Of a stretch of 64,000 nt of DNA, positions 10,236 to 20,200 are shown piece after piece; within the stretch, counting starts at the first letter, position 1, and each line of letters starts with the position of its first letter. The translations under genes were made by a program, and so were the position numbers. The notes under the pieces were generated by a model that was not told where the DNA came from, ran no database searches, and worked only from the letters and a program-made list of their open reading frames with translations. This DNA comes from Panonychus citri (taxonomy: Eukaryota; Arthropoda; Arachnida; Trombidiformes; Tetranychidae). The stretch spans positions 1,860,001-1,924,000 of the forward strand of contig NW_026515509.1 of the NCBI RefSeq assembly GCF_014898815.1. Direction: 5' to 3'.

Positions 10236-10690
10236 AATTAAAAATCACAATTCACTTATGATTGATCTGTAAACTTAAGGAAATGCTTATAACTTATCAC
10301 TTAAATTGAATAACATGAATGATTCATTAATCAGCAAAATTTTAAATTTTAAATTAGTTTCCCTCGTTAAAAACAGCTGTTTAACTATTGAGACAAAGCG
10401 CTTCTTTCGAATGAATAGAAATCGAATATCTGATCTTAATTAAATTAGATCATTTTCCTAAAAAGCTGCGAATCGTAAGCCGAAAAACGTCAGCTGGAAG
10501 TGGAAAAGTTGAGCTTACGGACATATCTTGAGCCTTACCCAGAATCTTTATGGTCAATTGATTCACCTTCATGCAGAATATAAGTTGCTCGAAATATTAA
10601 CATGACGAGTTTTCGCAATGATCTATTCGTACAGCAAAAATTGGGATTAAAAATGAACTTATGGATAAATTAAACATAAGATTGGTTAGA
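10236..10690. other. Spacer with TIR remnant
   Basis: The 5' flank of copy B, including its AGCGCTT/CAGCTG module at 10374-10403. A one-sided remnant of the GGTAAGACTCAAGATATG foldback family lies at 10512-10539 (complement orientation, TTACGGACATATCTTGAG), with a degenerate partner near 10465-10495. No gene is seen. Confidence 0.45.
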
Positions 10691-10765
10691 AATTTGATTT
10701 ATCTTCATCAAGCAAATCTGGAAGTGAGTTCCAAGTTTTAAAAATAATGTTTCATGAAATCGAAT
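10690..10765 (-). pseudogene. F-box family last-exon relic
   Basis: The minus strand matches the extreme 3' end of the family (FDFMKH...LLDEDK) as in copy B, in a fragment of about 75 bases that includes the surrounding CTTCATCAAGCAAATCTGGAAG text. No other exon accompanies it. Confidence 0.5.
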
Positions 10766-10987
10766 AATTAATATAATGAAATGTTGACATGATTATCGTT
10801 TATGATTGAAATTTGGATGTTTTTATTGGTTGATTCAGTCAGTTGATTGTTGAAGAGAACTGGTATTCAGCTTAAACTGATCTATTTCAGTGTTTGGTGA
10901 TTTTGATCAACAATAAATACTGGACAAAAGATGAAGCATAACCTTGAGTGATATAAAAAATTGATTTTTCAAAGTTTGTTTCGGTTT

Positions 10988-11200
10988 TTATTCATCGATG
11001 AGGAATGGAAGAGAAGCGAGAGTTTTGTAGAAACAATGTTTCATGAAATCGAATCCGTGCACAATTGATTCTTGAGGAGTGTCTAATTTAGGCCATTCGA
11101 CGGGTTCGTTTTCACAATCGTAATATATTGTGATTGATCGATTCACTTTGACACAATATTTGAACAGAAGACAATTGTCTGGTAAATCGTTTAATGACAT
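10988..11200 (-). pseudogene. Chimeric F-box remnant: exon 1 fused to last exon
   Basis: A single open frame of 70 codons from ATG at 11200. The first twelve residues (MSLNDLPDNCLL) are the start of exon 1; they run directly into the middle of the last exon (FKYCVKVNRSITIYYDCENEPVEWPKL...) and then the normal terminus SLPFLIDE. Everything between, over 1 kb in intact copies, is gone. The junction lies within similar words (AGAAGACAATT and AGAAGATCAGC), so a microhomology deletion is likely. It is still an intact ORF but lacks most of the F-box and all the middle repeats. Confidence 0.65.
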
Positions 11201-11953
11201 GATTATGGTTCCACTAATTAACAGTTTAAAAACTTGAAGAAATATTGAAGCACTAATTTCATTTGAAGTGAGAAAAGTTTTCACAGAAAATTCACTTGAA
11301 AATCAGCTGATTAATTACTAAGAGCGAGGCTTTTGGATGGGACAAGGAGTCTTGAAGCGCGTTTTTCCTTCTTCATTTTTTTATGTGCCATATGCTTTTG
11401 TTGTCTCTTAATAATGATAAGTAACTCAGTTTGTTAAAATGAAATACAGAAAATAATTATAATACAATTTATTGTGATATGATAATTTTAATTACCATGC
11501 AGATATTTAATGATTAATCAACCTCATGATTTATTAGGGCTTTTTGATTCATTCAAGCAAGTCAATTATTTTTCATCAATGAGAATCGGAAGTGATTTCT
11601 AAGCAAACTATGTTTCATGAAATCGAATCTGTTGACAATTAATTCGTGAGGATTGTCCAATTTAGGCCATTCATTTGGTTCCTTTCACAATCAATAGATT
11701 TTAAATTTTGCGCTTCATTCTTGTTCTGACCAATCACATAAATTGTTTACCATTTTTTTTCAAATGTCTATAAAAAAATAAATGCTTACAATTTGAAAGA
11801 ATTGTCCTTTTATCATATTGTTGTTTAATTTCTACTGGTGAGAAAATTGATTCTGGTGCTGTAGATCGAGGAGAGAAACGAACAACCAGCCGAGAAAAGG
11901 TACTAGACACCGAAATCGACAAAGAAACTAAAGTTCAACTTTCGAAAGTCAAA

Positions 11954-13578
11954 ATGCTGGACCTTGAAGATGTTGTGGTCTCCCAAGGACGGTGTAAGTT
12001 ACCAGAAGGTTCATTCAGAAAAACAAAAAAAGGTTATGAAGAGATTCATGTTCCATCTCTCAACCCAAAACCTTTCGGTGAAAATGAGGTGAGTAGATTA
12101 TTCAACATTCTTAATCATTTATCTTCGTGCTTACCCCAAATATATTGAATCACAATATATTTGGTAATATTAAGAAGAAGATCAAAAGGTTTCGAATATT
12201 GAGATTTCAATCTTCATGTTGAGTTTTCTTAACTTTTAAATTAACATTTTTGTTTTCTCTCCTCTAGAATCTTATTCATATTGATCAATTACCTGCTTAT
12301 GCCCAACCAGCTTTCACTGGATTTAAAACACTTAATCGAATTCAATCAAGAGTCTATTCCTCTGCCATGGAACGAGATGAGAACTTGTTGATTCGTGCTC
12401 CTTCTGGAGCTGGTAAAACAAATGTCGCTCTTTTGTGTATGTTAAGAGAGATTGGTAAACATGTGAATCCCGATGGAACTATTAACGTAGACGATTTCAA
12501 GTGTATCTATGTTGCACCCATGAGATCATTGGTACAAAAGATGGTTCGAAATTTCAGTGACCGGTTAAAATCTTATGGTATTAAAGTGGCCGAATTAACT
12601 GGAGATCATCAACTGAGTCGTGAACAAATTAATGAGACTCAGATAATTGTATGTACACCAGAAAAATGGGACATTATCACGAGAAAAGACGGTGAACGTA
12701 GTTTCACACAAATTGTTCGTCTTATTATTTTTGATGAAGTTCATTTACTACACGATGATCGAGGTCCAATTATTGAAACTTTGGTCGCCCGGGTGGTGAG
12801 AAATCAAGAGACCGCTCAAGATTCAATCAGAATTGTGGGCCTAAGTGCTACTCTTCCAAATTATGAGGATGTTGCTGAATTTCTAGGGGTCAATCGGAAG
12901 ACTGGACTTCACTATTTCGACAACAGTTTCCGTCCTGTTCCACAGGAGCAACAGTTTATTGGTATCACTGAAATGAAGGCAATACAGAGATACCAATTAA
13001 TGAACGAAATCCTTTATAAAAAGGTGGAAGAACAAGCGGGTAAAAATCAAGTTCTAATTTTTGTTCACTCGAGAAAAGAAACTGGTAAAACAGCTCGATC
13101 TTTGAAAGATATGTTTTATGACAATGATAAATTGCACATGTTTCTCAAAGAAGGATCATCTTCTGCGGAAATCTTACGAAAAGAAGCTGATGAAGTTAAA
13201 GATCTTGAACTGAAAGACCTCATGGGTTATGGTTTCGGCATCTATCATGCTGGTATGTCTAGAGTTGAACGTACCCTAGTCGAAGATTTATTCAGTGATC
13301 GTCATATTAAAGTTCTCGTATCAACAGCAACTCTTGCTTGGGGTGTCAATCTACCAGCTCACACTGTGATCATCAAAGGAACTCAAATTTACAATCCTCA
13401 TAAAGAAAGATGGACTGAACTTGGAGCGCTTGATGTACTTCAGATGTTCGGTCGAGCCGGTCGACCTCAATATGATTGCATAGGAGAAGGTATTCTGATC
13501 ACTCAACACAGTAAACTTCAATACTATTTGTCTCTTTTAAATCAACAACTACCAATTGAAAGTCAAATGGTTTCATAA
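11954..13578 (+). pseudogene. Truncated Brr2-like helicase copy (481-residue frame intact)
   Basis: Exon 11954-12088 (donor GAG|GTGAGT) and exon 12268-13578, in phase, starting MLDLEDVVVSQG. The reading frame holds the first RecA-like cassette: a Walker A segment with PSGAGKT (parent PTGAGKT), DEVH box, SAT motif, and QMFGRAGRPQYD (parent QMLGRAGRPQYD). It has lost seven residues (SHFMANK) near the start, and stops where parent Lys (AAA) became TAA after SQMVS. The Ski2/Sec63 and second cassette parts are absent. It could be an expressed helicase fragment, but truncation, loss of the N-terminal domain and the stop favour a pseudogene. Confidence 0.75.
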
Positions 13579-13662
13579 TTACTTGATCTACTCAACGCCG
13601 AGATCACTTGAGGTAACATTCAGAGTATCGAAGAAGCAAACAACATGAACTGGCTACTCTTA

Positions 13663-13888
13663 AAGCTCCGAGCAAAAGTATTGGGAAAAGTTTCTAAATT
13701 ACATTTTTAATTGTTCTAAATTAACAATATTAGTGTAGAAATTGAATCTAAAAGGAATCGAAAGCTCACTATTTGATTATGTAGGCTAATTAATACTGAT
13801 TCGATTGATGTGTTTTAAAAAAATTTAGCCTTGTTCATTCTTGAACGACTTTTGTTCAACTGATTCCCAATACTTTTGCTCGGAGCTT
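13663..13888. mobile_element. Mariner-type MITE with empty site in the Brr2 gene
   Basis: 226 bases with terminal inverted repeats AAGCTCCGAGCAAAAGTATT and complement, about 25 bases each, flanked by TA at 13661-13662 and 13889-13890. The parent sequence at 20321-20330 (TACTCTTATT) has a single TA there, so the insertion boundaries and target duplication are directly visible. No coding capacity. It inserted after the duplication. Confidence 0.85.
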
Positions 13889-13940
13889 TATTTGAGCATA
13901 CGAATGTTAAAAAATCCGTCTCTTTATGGTATCAGTGGGG

Positions 13941-14032
13941 GGTAAGACTCAAGATATGTCCGTCAGCTCGATATTTTAACTGATTTTTTTTGGCTTATAG
14001 TTCAAGCTGACGGACATATCTTGAGTCTTACC
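13941..14032. mobile_element. Foldback element, GGTAAGACTCAAGATATG family
   Basis: 92 bases: a 29-base arm at 13941-13969 is inverted at 14004-14032, around a short T-rich loop. It sits exactly where similarity of the segmental duplicate to Brr2 ends. A 273-base relative is at 52382-52654, and one-armed remnants lie at 10512-10539 and 61749-61778. Confidence 0.75.
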
Positions 14033-14471
14033 AAGACATCAATATAAGGAAATTAACTGATTGCTAGATTAATTGTGTTTGTCGAATAATCCTAGATTGT
14101 TGAATTGTTTGTTTAATTGGTTAAATTATTTTCCAAAAAGCCGCAAATTATTAACCGAATTTCGTAGCACAAACATTTTGGAAACGAAACATTACCGGTC
14201 ATTTCTTAATTAAAGATTTTATTAATTAATGTAATGAAATGTTGACATGGTTATGAAATGGCTGATTCTTATTGCTGATGATTGAAATTTGGATGGCTTT
14301 CTGGTTGATTTAAGTCAATCGAAAGTTAAAGAAGACGGATAATCAGCTTAAACTGACCGGTGTTTCGGTGTTTCGGTGATTTTGATAAGAAGCACCAAGA
14401 ACGGGACAAGAATGAAATTTGTGACCATGAGTGAGATGAAAGTTTGCTGCATCAAAGTTTGTTTCAACTTT

Positions 14472-16026
14472 TTATTCATCAATGAGATCTGGAAGATAAC
14501 TGAATTCTTTGTAGAAACAATGTTTCATGAAATCGAATCCATAACAAATTGGTTCATGATCATCAACCAAATCAGGCCATTCGACGGGTTCGTATTCACA
14601 ATCGTAATATATTGCGATTGATCTATTCTTTCTGAGACAATATTTGGTCAGAAAATCAGCTGATTTTTGCGTCACTTTCTTACATTTCCGTAAGTCAAAT
14701 ATCTCCAACTTAGGTAACAATTTTATCAATTCTTCTAAATCAAAATTACATACATCAAGCTTATCAAAATTTCTGATCGCTAAATGATGCAAGTTAGGAA
14801 ATTTAGACAACAGTTTTTTAAGTAGTGGCCACGAAAAAACACCGAGACGAATCTAAAATAAAAAAATTCATGAAAATCTTGTGAACATTTATAAATCAAT
14901 GATTGACTTACATCATCGGTACCCGCGTACCAAAACCTTCCCTAAATCGAAAGAATAGAGAAAAAAATCAACAAAAATCTCATAAACATTTATAACTCGA
15001 TAATTGACTTACATTAACGATAACCAAATCTCTTAGATTGTAATTCTTTATCGATTCATCTATATAATTATCATATGCCCAATAACTGATAGAAGCGCTT
15101 TCCAAAGATGGACAAAAATCCATAAAATGAAATCCAGTGAATTGGTCAACCAAAAAAATTGTATTAAGTTCAAGGATCTTTAACGAAGACAAATTCGGTC
15201 CATTGTAAAAATACCCGTCCGCTATAATAGATCGTAAAAGAGTTAACCATTTAATTCAATAGGAAAATTAGTTCAAGTGGAATCTCACCTCCATCGAGTT
15301 GTAAGTTGAGTCGCTTCAAATTTGGAAAATATTCAATGAATGAAGGAAGATCTTTCATTGCAAAAAAGATACCGGAAACTTGTTTCAATTGATCAGGTCG
15401 AAAAACTTTTTTATAATCGAAATCAAACCTAAAATCTGCAGCGCACATTTCGATATTTTCCAAGTAACCGCATTTACTCAAGCTATGCATACCGATCAAT
15501 CCCTTTATTTGTGGATTATTTTTGACAATTTTTGGTAAATTGAAAGCTTCATCAAGCGCAGTGTCTATAATCTAACGTCAAATTAAAAAACAATTAGAAA
15601 ACAATATGATTGCGGTCAAATGCATAAATCACCTTTAAATTTGGAAAAAATTCGATTAAATTCCAATCATCATTACAATTTTTATCATGATTAATCCACA
15701 AACAATTCGCATCAATATAATCAACTTTATCTTCGGCTAAAAAAATTGGAAACAAGTATTAATAAAATAATGAACAGATCAATGCTAAATTAACTTACTA
15801 CTATCAGTATCCATCGTTTGTAGATATTTTACTCGATTAAATCTCAGCGTAATTAAATCGGACCATCTCGAACAAACTTAAGAATCAAAAGTAAATAAGC
15901 ATTAGAATTTCATCATCTAAACGGAATCTTAATCTTACCTTTAGATAATTGAATCAATTCTTTAACTCCATCAACATTTTCTAAGATCTTCCAAAGACAA
16001 TTATCAGGTAAATCGTTTAATGACAT
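14472..16026 (-). CDS. F-box/LRR-like protein, copy D (intact, seven exons)
   Basis: Exons 16026-15939, 15876-15799, 15736-15633, 15571-15289, 15221-15013, 14941-14912 and 14852-14472; the phases sum to 390 residues. It starts MSLNDLPDNCLWKILENV and ends SYLPDLIDE. Exon 2 is nine bases longer than in most copies (adds residues before STEDKVDYID), and exon 3 has a small in-frame expansion. The 30-nt mini-exon reads GRFWYAGTDD, same length and place as in the copy at 8666 but diverged. It lies between the truncated and full Brr2 copies. The upstream E-box is at 16154-16159, with the AGCGCTT half mutated to AGCGGTT. Confidence 0.8.
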
Positions 16027-16430
16027 GATAGAAAATTATAATTCACTTATGATTGATTTGGAACTTAATAAGTTAAACTTATCATTGAAATTGAAATTTT
16101 CAATTTGAAAACATTAACGATTAATCAGCAAAGTTAGTTTCCCTCGTGAAGAACAGCTGATTAATTGTCAAGACAAAGCGGTTTTTTCGAATGAAAAGAA
16201 ATCGAATATTAATTATTTTCAATAAAGTAAGGCTTAAGAATTCAATATAAGGAAATTTACTTAGTGTTAGATCAATTGTGTTTGTTAAATTAGATGTCGA
16301 ATAATCCTAGATTGTTGAATTGTTTGTTTAATTGGTTAAATTATTTTGCAAAAAGTCGCAAATCATTAACCGAATTTCGTAGCACAAACATTTTGGAAAC
16401 AGGACATTACCGGTCATTTCTTTTTCACAT
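16027..16430. other. 5' flank of copy D and duplicated spacer
   Basis: Holds the CAGCTG module (16154-16159) and then the spacer text shared with 7600-7990 and 14035-14450. No gene is seen. Confidence 0.4.
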
Positions 16431-16439
16431 AGAGGTCAC

Positions 16440-16690
16440 AGCAAGCATTTCGATATTTTCAAAGTTATAATTTTTGCTATAATACTCAAGAGATCCAATT
16501 ATTAACCCTTTTATTTATGGATTATTGTCAGTCATTTTTCGCAAATTACGAAACCAAATCTTGTAATGACGAGACCAGCACTCTATAATCTATCATGAGA
16601 TTAAAAATCATCAGAAATGAACTTTATCTAAAGCACAGTTACCTGGATGTTCGGAAACAATTCTCTAAAAATCTGTTATTATGATTAATG
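16440..16690 (-). pseudogene. F-box family relic of exons 3-4
   Basis: The minus strand retains the family exon-4 start (CTATAATCTATCATGAG boundary near 16580-16610) and text corresponding to LENIEM (16450-16480), then an exon-3 scrap at 16640-16680 ending in ACCTGGATGTTCGGAAAC. Frames are broken and other exons are missing. Confidence 0.5.
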
Positions 16691-16874
16691 ACATGGTTAT
16701 GATTTCACTAATTGGTTATTTAAAACTTGAAGAAATGTAACATTTCAAATGTTGAAGCACTAATTTCATTTGAAGTGAGAAAAGTTTACACAGAAAATTC
16801 ACTTGAAAAACAGCTGATTAATTACTAAGAGCAAGACTTTGGATGAGACAAGGAGTCTTCAACAGTCAATTTTT

Positions 16875-16990
16875 TTTCATCAATGAGAATCGGAAGTGAT
16901 TTCCGAGTAAACTATGTTTCATGAAATTGAATCCGTTGACAATTAATTCGTGATGATTGTCCAATTTAGGCCATTCATTTGGTTCCTTTC
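16875..16990 (-). pseudogene. F-box last-exon relic upstream of Brr2
   Basis: About 115 bases of minus-strand similarity to the family 3' end (CATCAATGAGAATCGGAAG...TTTCATGAAATTGAATCC...TTTAGGCCATTC), without an open frame. The same scrap is present in the segmental duplicate at 11580-11690, so it predates that duplication. Confidence 0.6.
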
Positions 16991-17266
16991 ACAATCAATA
17001 GATTTTAAATTTTGCGCTTCATTCTTGTTCTGACCAATCACATGAATTGTTTACGAACCATTTTTGTTCAAATGTCTATAGAAAAGTAAATGCTTACAAT
17101 TTGAAAGCATTGCCCTTTTATCATATTGTTGTTGTTTAATTTCGACTGATTTAATTAATTATTTTTCTTTTTGTATCTTATTTCATTTTGATCTATCGTC
17201 TATTATGACCACATCATAACTGTTGTTTGCCATTCTGTTGTTTCCAGTGAATAATCAATAGTAATC

Positions 17267-20200
17267 ATGGCCGATGAGGCAGCTCGTATTCAACAATATG
17301 AATACAAAGCGGTAAGTTTTTCTTTCCTTTTCTTTTCTTTTTTATTTGATTTTAATGTTATTGTTTGTTAATGATTTTTTGTTTTCTTTTGACTTTTTGC
17401 TTATCAGAATTCTAATTTGGTTCTTCAAGCTGATACAAGGCTTAGTGAGAAAAGACCTAGAGATGAGGCTACTGGTGAAGTTAGCTCTCTTTCTGGTAAA
17501 CTTGGAGGATCAAGAATGGGAGATAAATATCAAAGGTCTAAACCCTCTGTTATTAAGGAAGAAGAGGATAGAAAACGGAAGAAAAAGGCTAAATCTTCGA
17601 TTTCTGATCTGGGCTCATCTTTTAGCTATAGTTCTTTAAGTATTGTCAGTGATCTTGAAGGAATGGGAATGTCATATACTCCCAAGACCCCAGAGACAAG
17701 GCAAACCTATGAGGCCTTGTTAAAGTTCATCCATGATATTTTAGGAGATCAACCTAGAGATGTATTGGGTGGTGCTGCTGATGAAGTATTGGCTTCTTTG
17801 AAAAGCGAAAAGACTGAGAAAGATAAACAGAAAGAAATTCGTGATTTACTTGGTGAACTCTCTTCAGAGCAGTTTAATATTTTATTTAATTTAAGCCGTA
17901 AAATTACGGACTACAAACTCGACGATGATCCATATAATGCCACTGAACAGGATTTAGATGCTACCATTGGTGTTAACGTTCAATTTGAAGAGAATGACGA
18001 CGAAGAAGAAGAAGACATTGTAAGAGTTGTAGACGATGGTGAAGACGATGATGACAATGAAGGTGAAGAGGCAGGTGAAGGTGTAACTCTTCAAGCACAC
18101 CTTGACACTTCTACTGGTAGGAAAAGTTCAGCTCCTGCCGTTAAACCGACTGAAGTATTACATCCAAGACAAATCGATGCTTATTGGCTTCAACGGAACC
18201 TAAACAAAACTTATAAAGATCCAGTTGAGGCCAAAAAGAAAGCAGCTGAGGTTATGGATATTTTAAAAACCGCTTCAGATGATCGAGATGCTGAAAATAA
18301 ATTAGTTATGCTTTTAGGTTTTAAGTCGTTTGATTTCATCAAACTTCTTCGTCAAAATCGTCAAATGATTCTCTATTGTACTTTACTTGCTTCTTCTCAA
18401 AGTGCTGATGAAAAAGCGAGACTTCGATCACGAATGGCCTCTGATCCCGAATTGAAGCCTTACCTTTCCATGTTAGAAAGTACTGATGAGAAAATTGATT
18501 CTGGTGATGTAGATCGAGGAGAGACGAACAACCAGCCGAGAAAAGGTACTAGACACCGAAATCGACAAAGAAACTAAAGTTCAACTTTCGAAAGTCAAAA
18601 TGCTGGACCTTGAAGATCTTGTGTTCGCCCAAGGATCTCATTTTATGGCTAATAAACGGTGTCAGTTACCAGAAGGTTCATTCAGAAAAACAGAAAAAGG
18701 TTGTGAAGAGATTCATGTTCCAGCTCTCAAGCCAAAACCTTTCGGTGAAAATGAGGTGAGTAGATTATTCAAAATTCTTAATCATTTATCTTCGTGCTTA
18801 CCCCAAATATATTGAATCACAATATATTTGGTAATATTAAGAAGAAGATCAAAAGGTTTCGAATATTGAGATTTCAATCTTCATGTTGAGTTTTCGCAAC
18901 TTTTAAATTAACATTTTTGTTTTCTCTCCTCTAGAATCTTATTGCTATTGATCAATTACCTGCTTATGCCCAACCAGCTTTCACTGGATTTAAAACACTT
19001 AATCGAATTCAATCAAGAGTCTACTCCTCTGCCATGAAACAAGATGAGAACTTGTTGATTTGTGCTCCTACTGGAGCTGGTAAAACAAATGTCGCTCTTT
19101 TATGCATGTTGAGAGAGATTGGTAAACATGTGAATCCCGATGGAACTATTAACGCAGACGATTTCAAGTGTATCTATGTTGCACCGATGAGATCATTGGT
19201 ACAAGAGATGGTTCGAAATTTCAGTGACCGGTTAAAATCTTATGGTATTAAAGTGGCCGAATTAACTGGAGATCATCAACTGAGTCGTGAACAAATTAAT
19301 GAAACTCAGATAATTGTATGTACACCAGAAAAGTGGGACATTATCACGAGAAAAGGCGGTGAACGTAGTTACACACAAATTGTTCGTCTTATTATTTTTG
19401 ATGAAGTTCATTTACTACACGATGATCGAGGTCCAATTATTGAAACTTTGGTCGCCCGGGTGGTGAGAAATCAAGAGACCGCTCAAGATTCAATCAGAAT
19501 TGTGGGCCTAAGTGCTACTCTTCCCAATTATGAGGATGTTGCTGAATTTCTAGGGGTCAATCGAAAGACTGGACTTCACTATTTCGACAACAGTTTCCGT
19601 CCTGTTCAACTTAAGCAACAGTTTATTGGTATCACTGAAAAGAAGGCAATAAAGAGATACCAATTAATGAACGAAATCCTTTATAAAAAGGTGGAAGAAC
19701 AGGCGGGTAAAAATCAAGTTCTAATTTTTGTTCACTCGAGAAAAGAAACTGGTAAAACTGCTCGCTCTTTGAAAGATATGTTTTATGACAATGATAAATT
19801 GCACATGTTTCTCAAAGATGGTTCAGCTTCCGCGGAAATCTTACGAAAAGAAGCTGATGAAGTTAAAAATCTTGAACTGAAAGACCTCTTACATTATGGT
19901 TTCGGCATCCATCATGCTGGTATGTCTAGAGTTGAACGTACCCTAGTCGAAGATTTATTCAGTGATCGTCATATTCAAGTTCTCGTATCAACAGCAACTC
20001 TTGCTTGGGGTGTCAATTTACCAGCTCACACTGTGATCATCAAAGGAACTCAAATTTACAATCCCGATAAAGGAAGATGGACTGAACTTGGAGCCCTTGA
20101 TGTACTTCAAATGCTCGGTCGAGCTGGTCGACCTCAATATGATAAAGAAGGAGAAGGTATTCTGATCACTCAACACAGTGAACTTCAATATTATTTGTCT

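Larger units (their letters stand above)
11205..13936 (+). repeat. Segmental duplicate of the Brr2 5' region (matches 16725-20360)
   Basis: The left flank (11205-11830) matches 16725-17147, including a shared F-box last-exon scrap (11580-11690 versus 16875-16990). At about 11834 the copy jumps from the Brr2 upstream region to mid exon 2 (position 18485 of the parent), so Brr2 exon 1 and the first 1.08 kb of exon 2 are deleted. Similarity then runs to 13659 and resumes at 13891-13936 after a MITE. Divergence is low, so the duplication is fairly recent. Confidence 0.8.

Noticed and set aside
11205..13936. Retrocopy origin of the Brr2 fragment
   Set aside because: The copy retains the intron (12089-12267) and upstream flank and has no poly-A tail, so it is a DNA-level segmental duplication.
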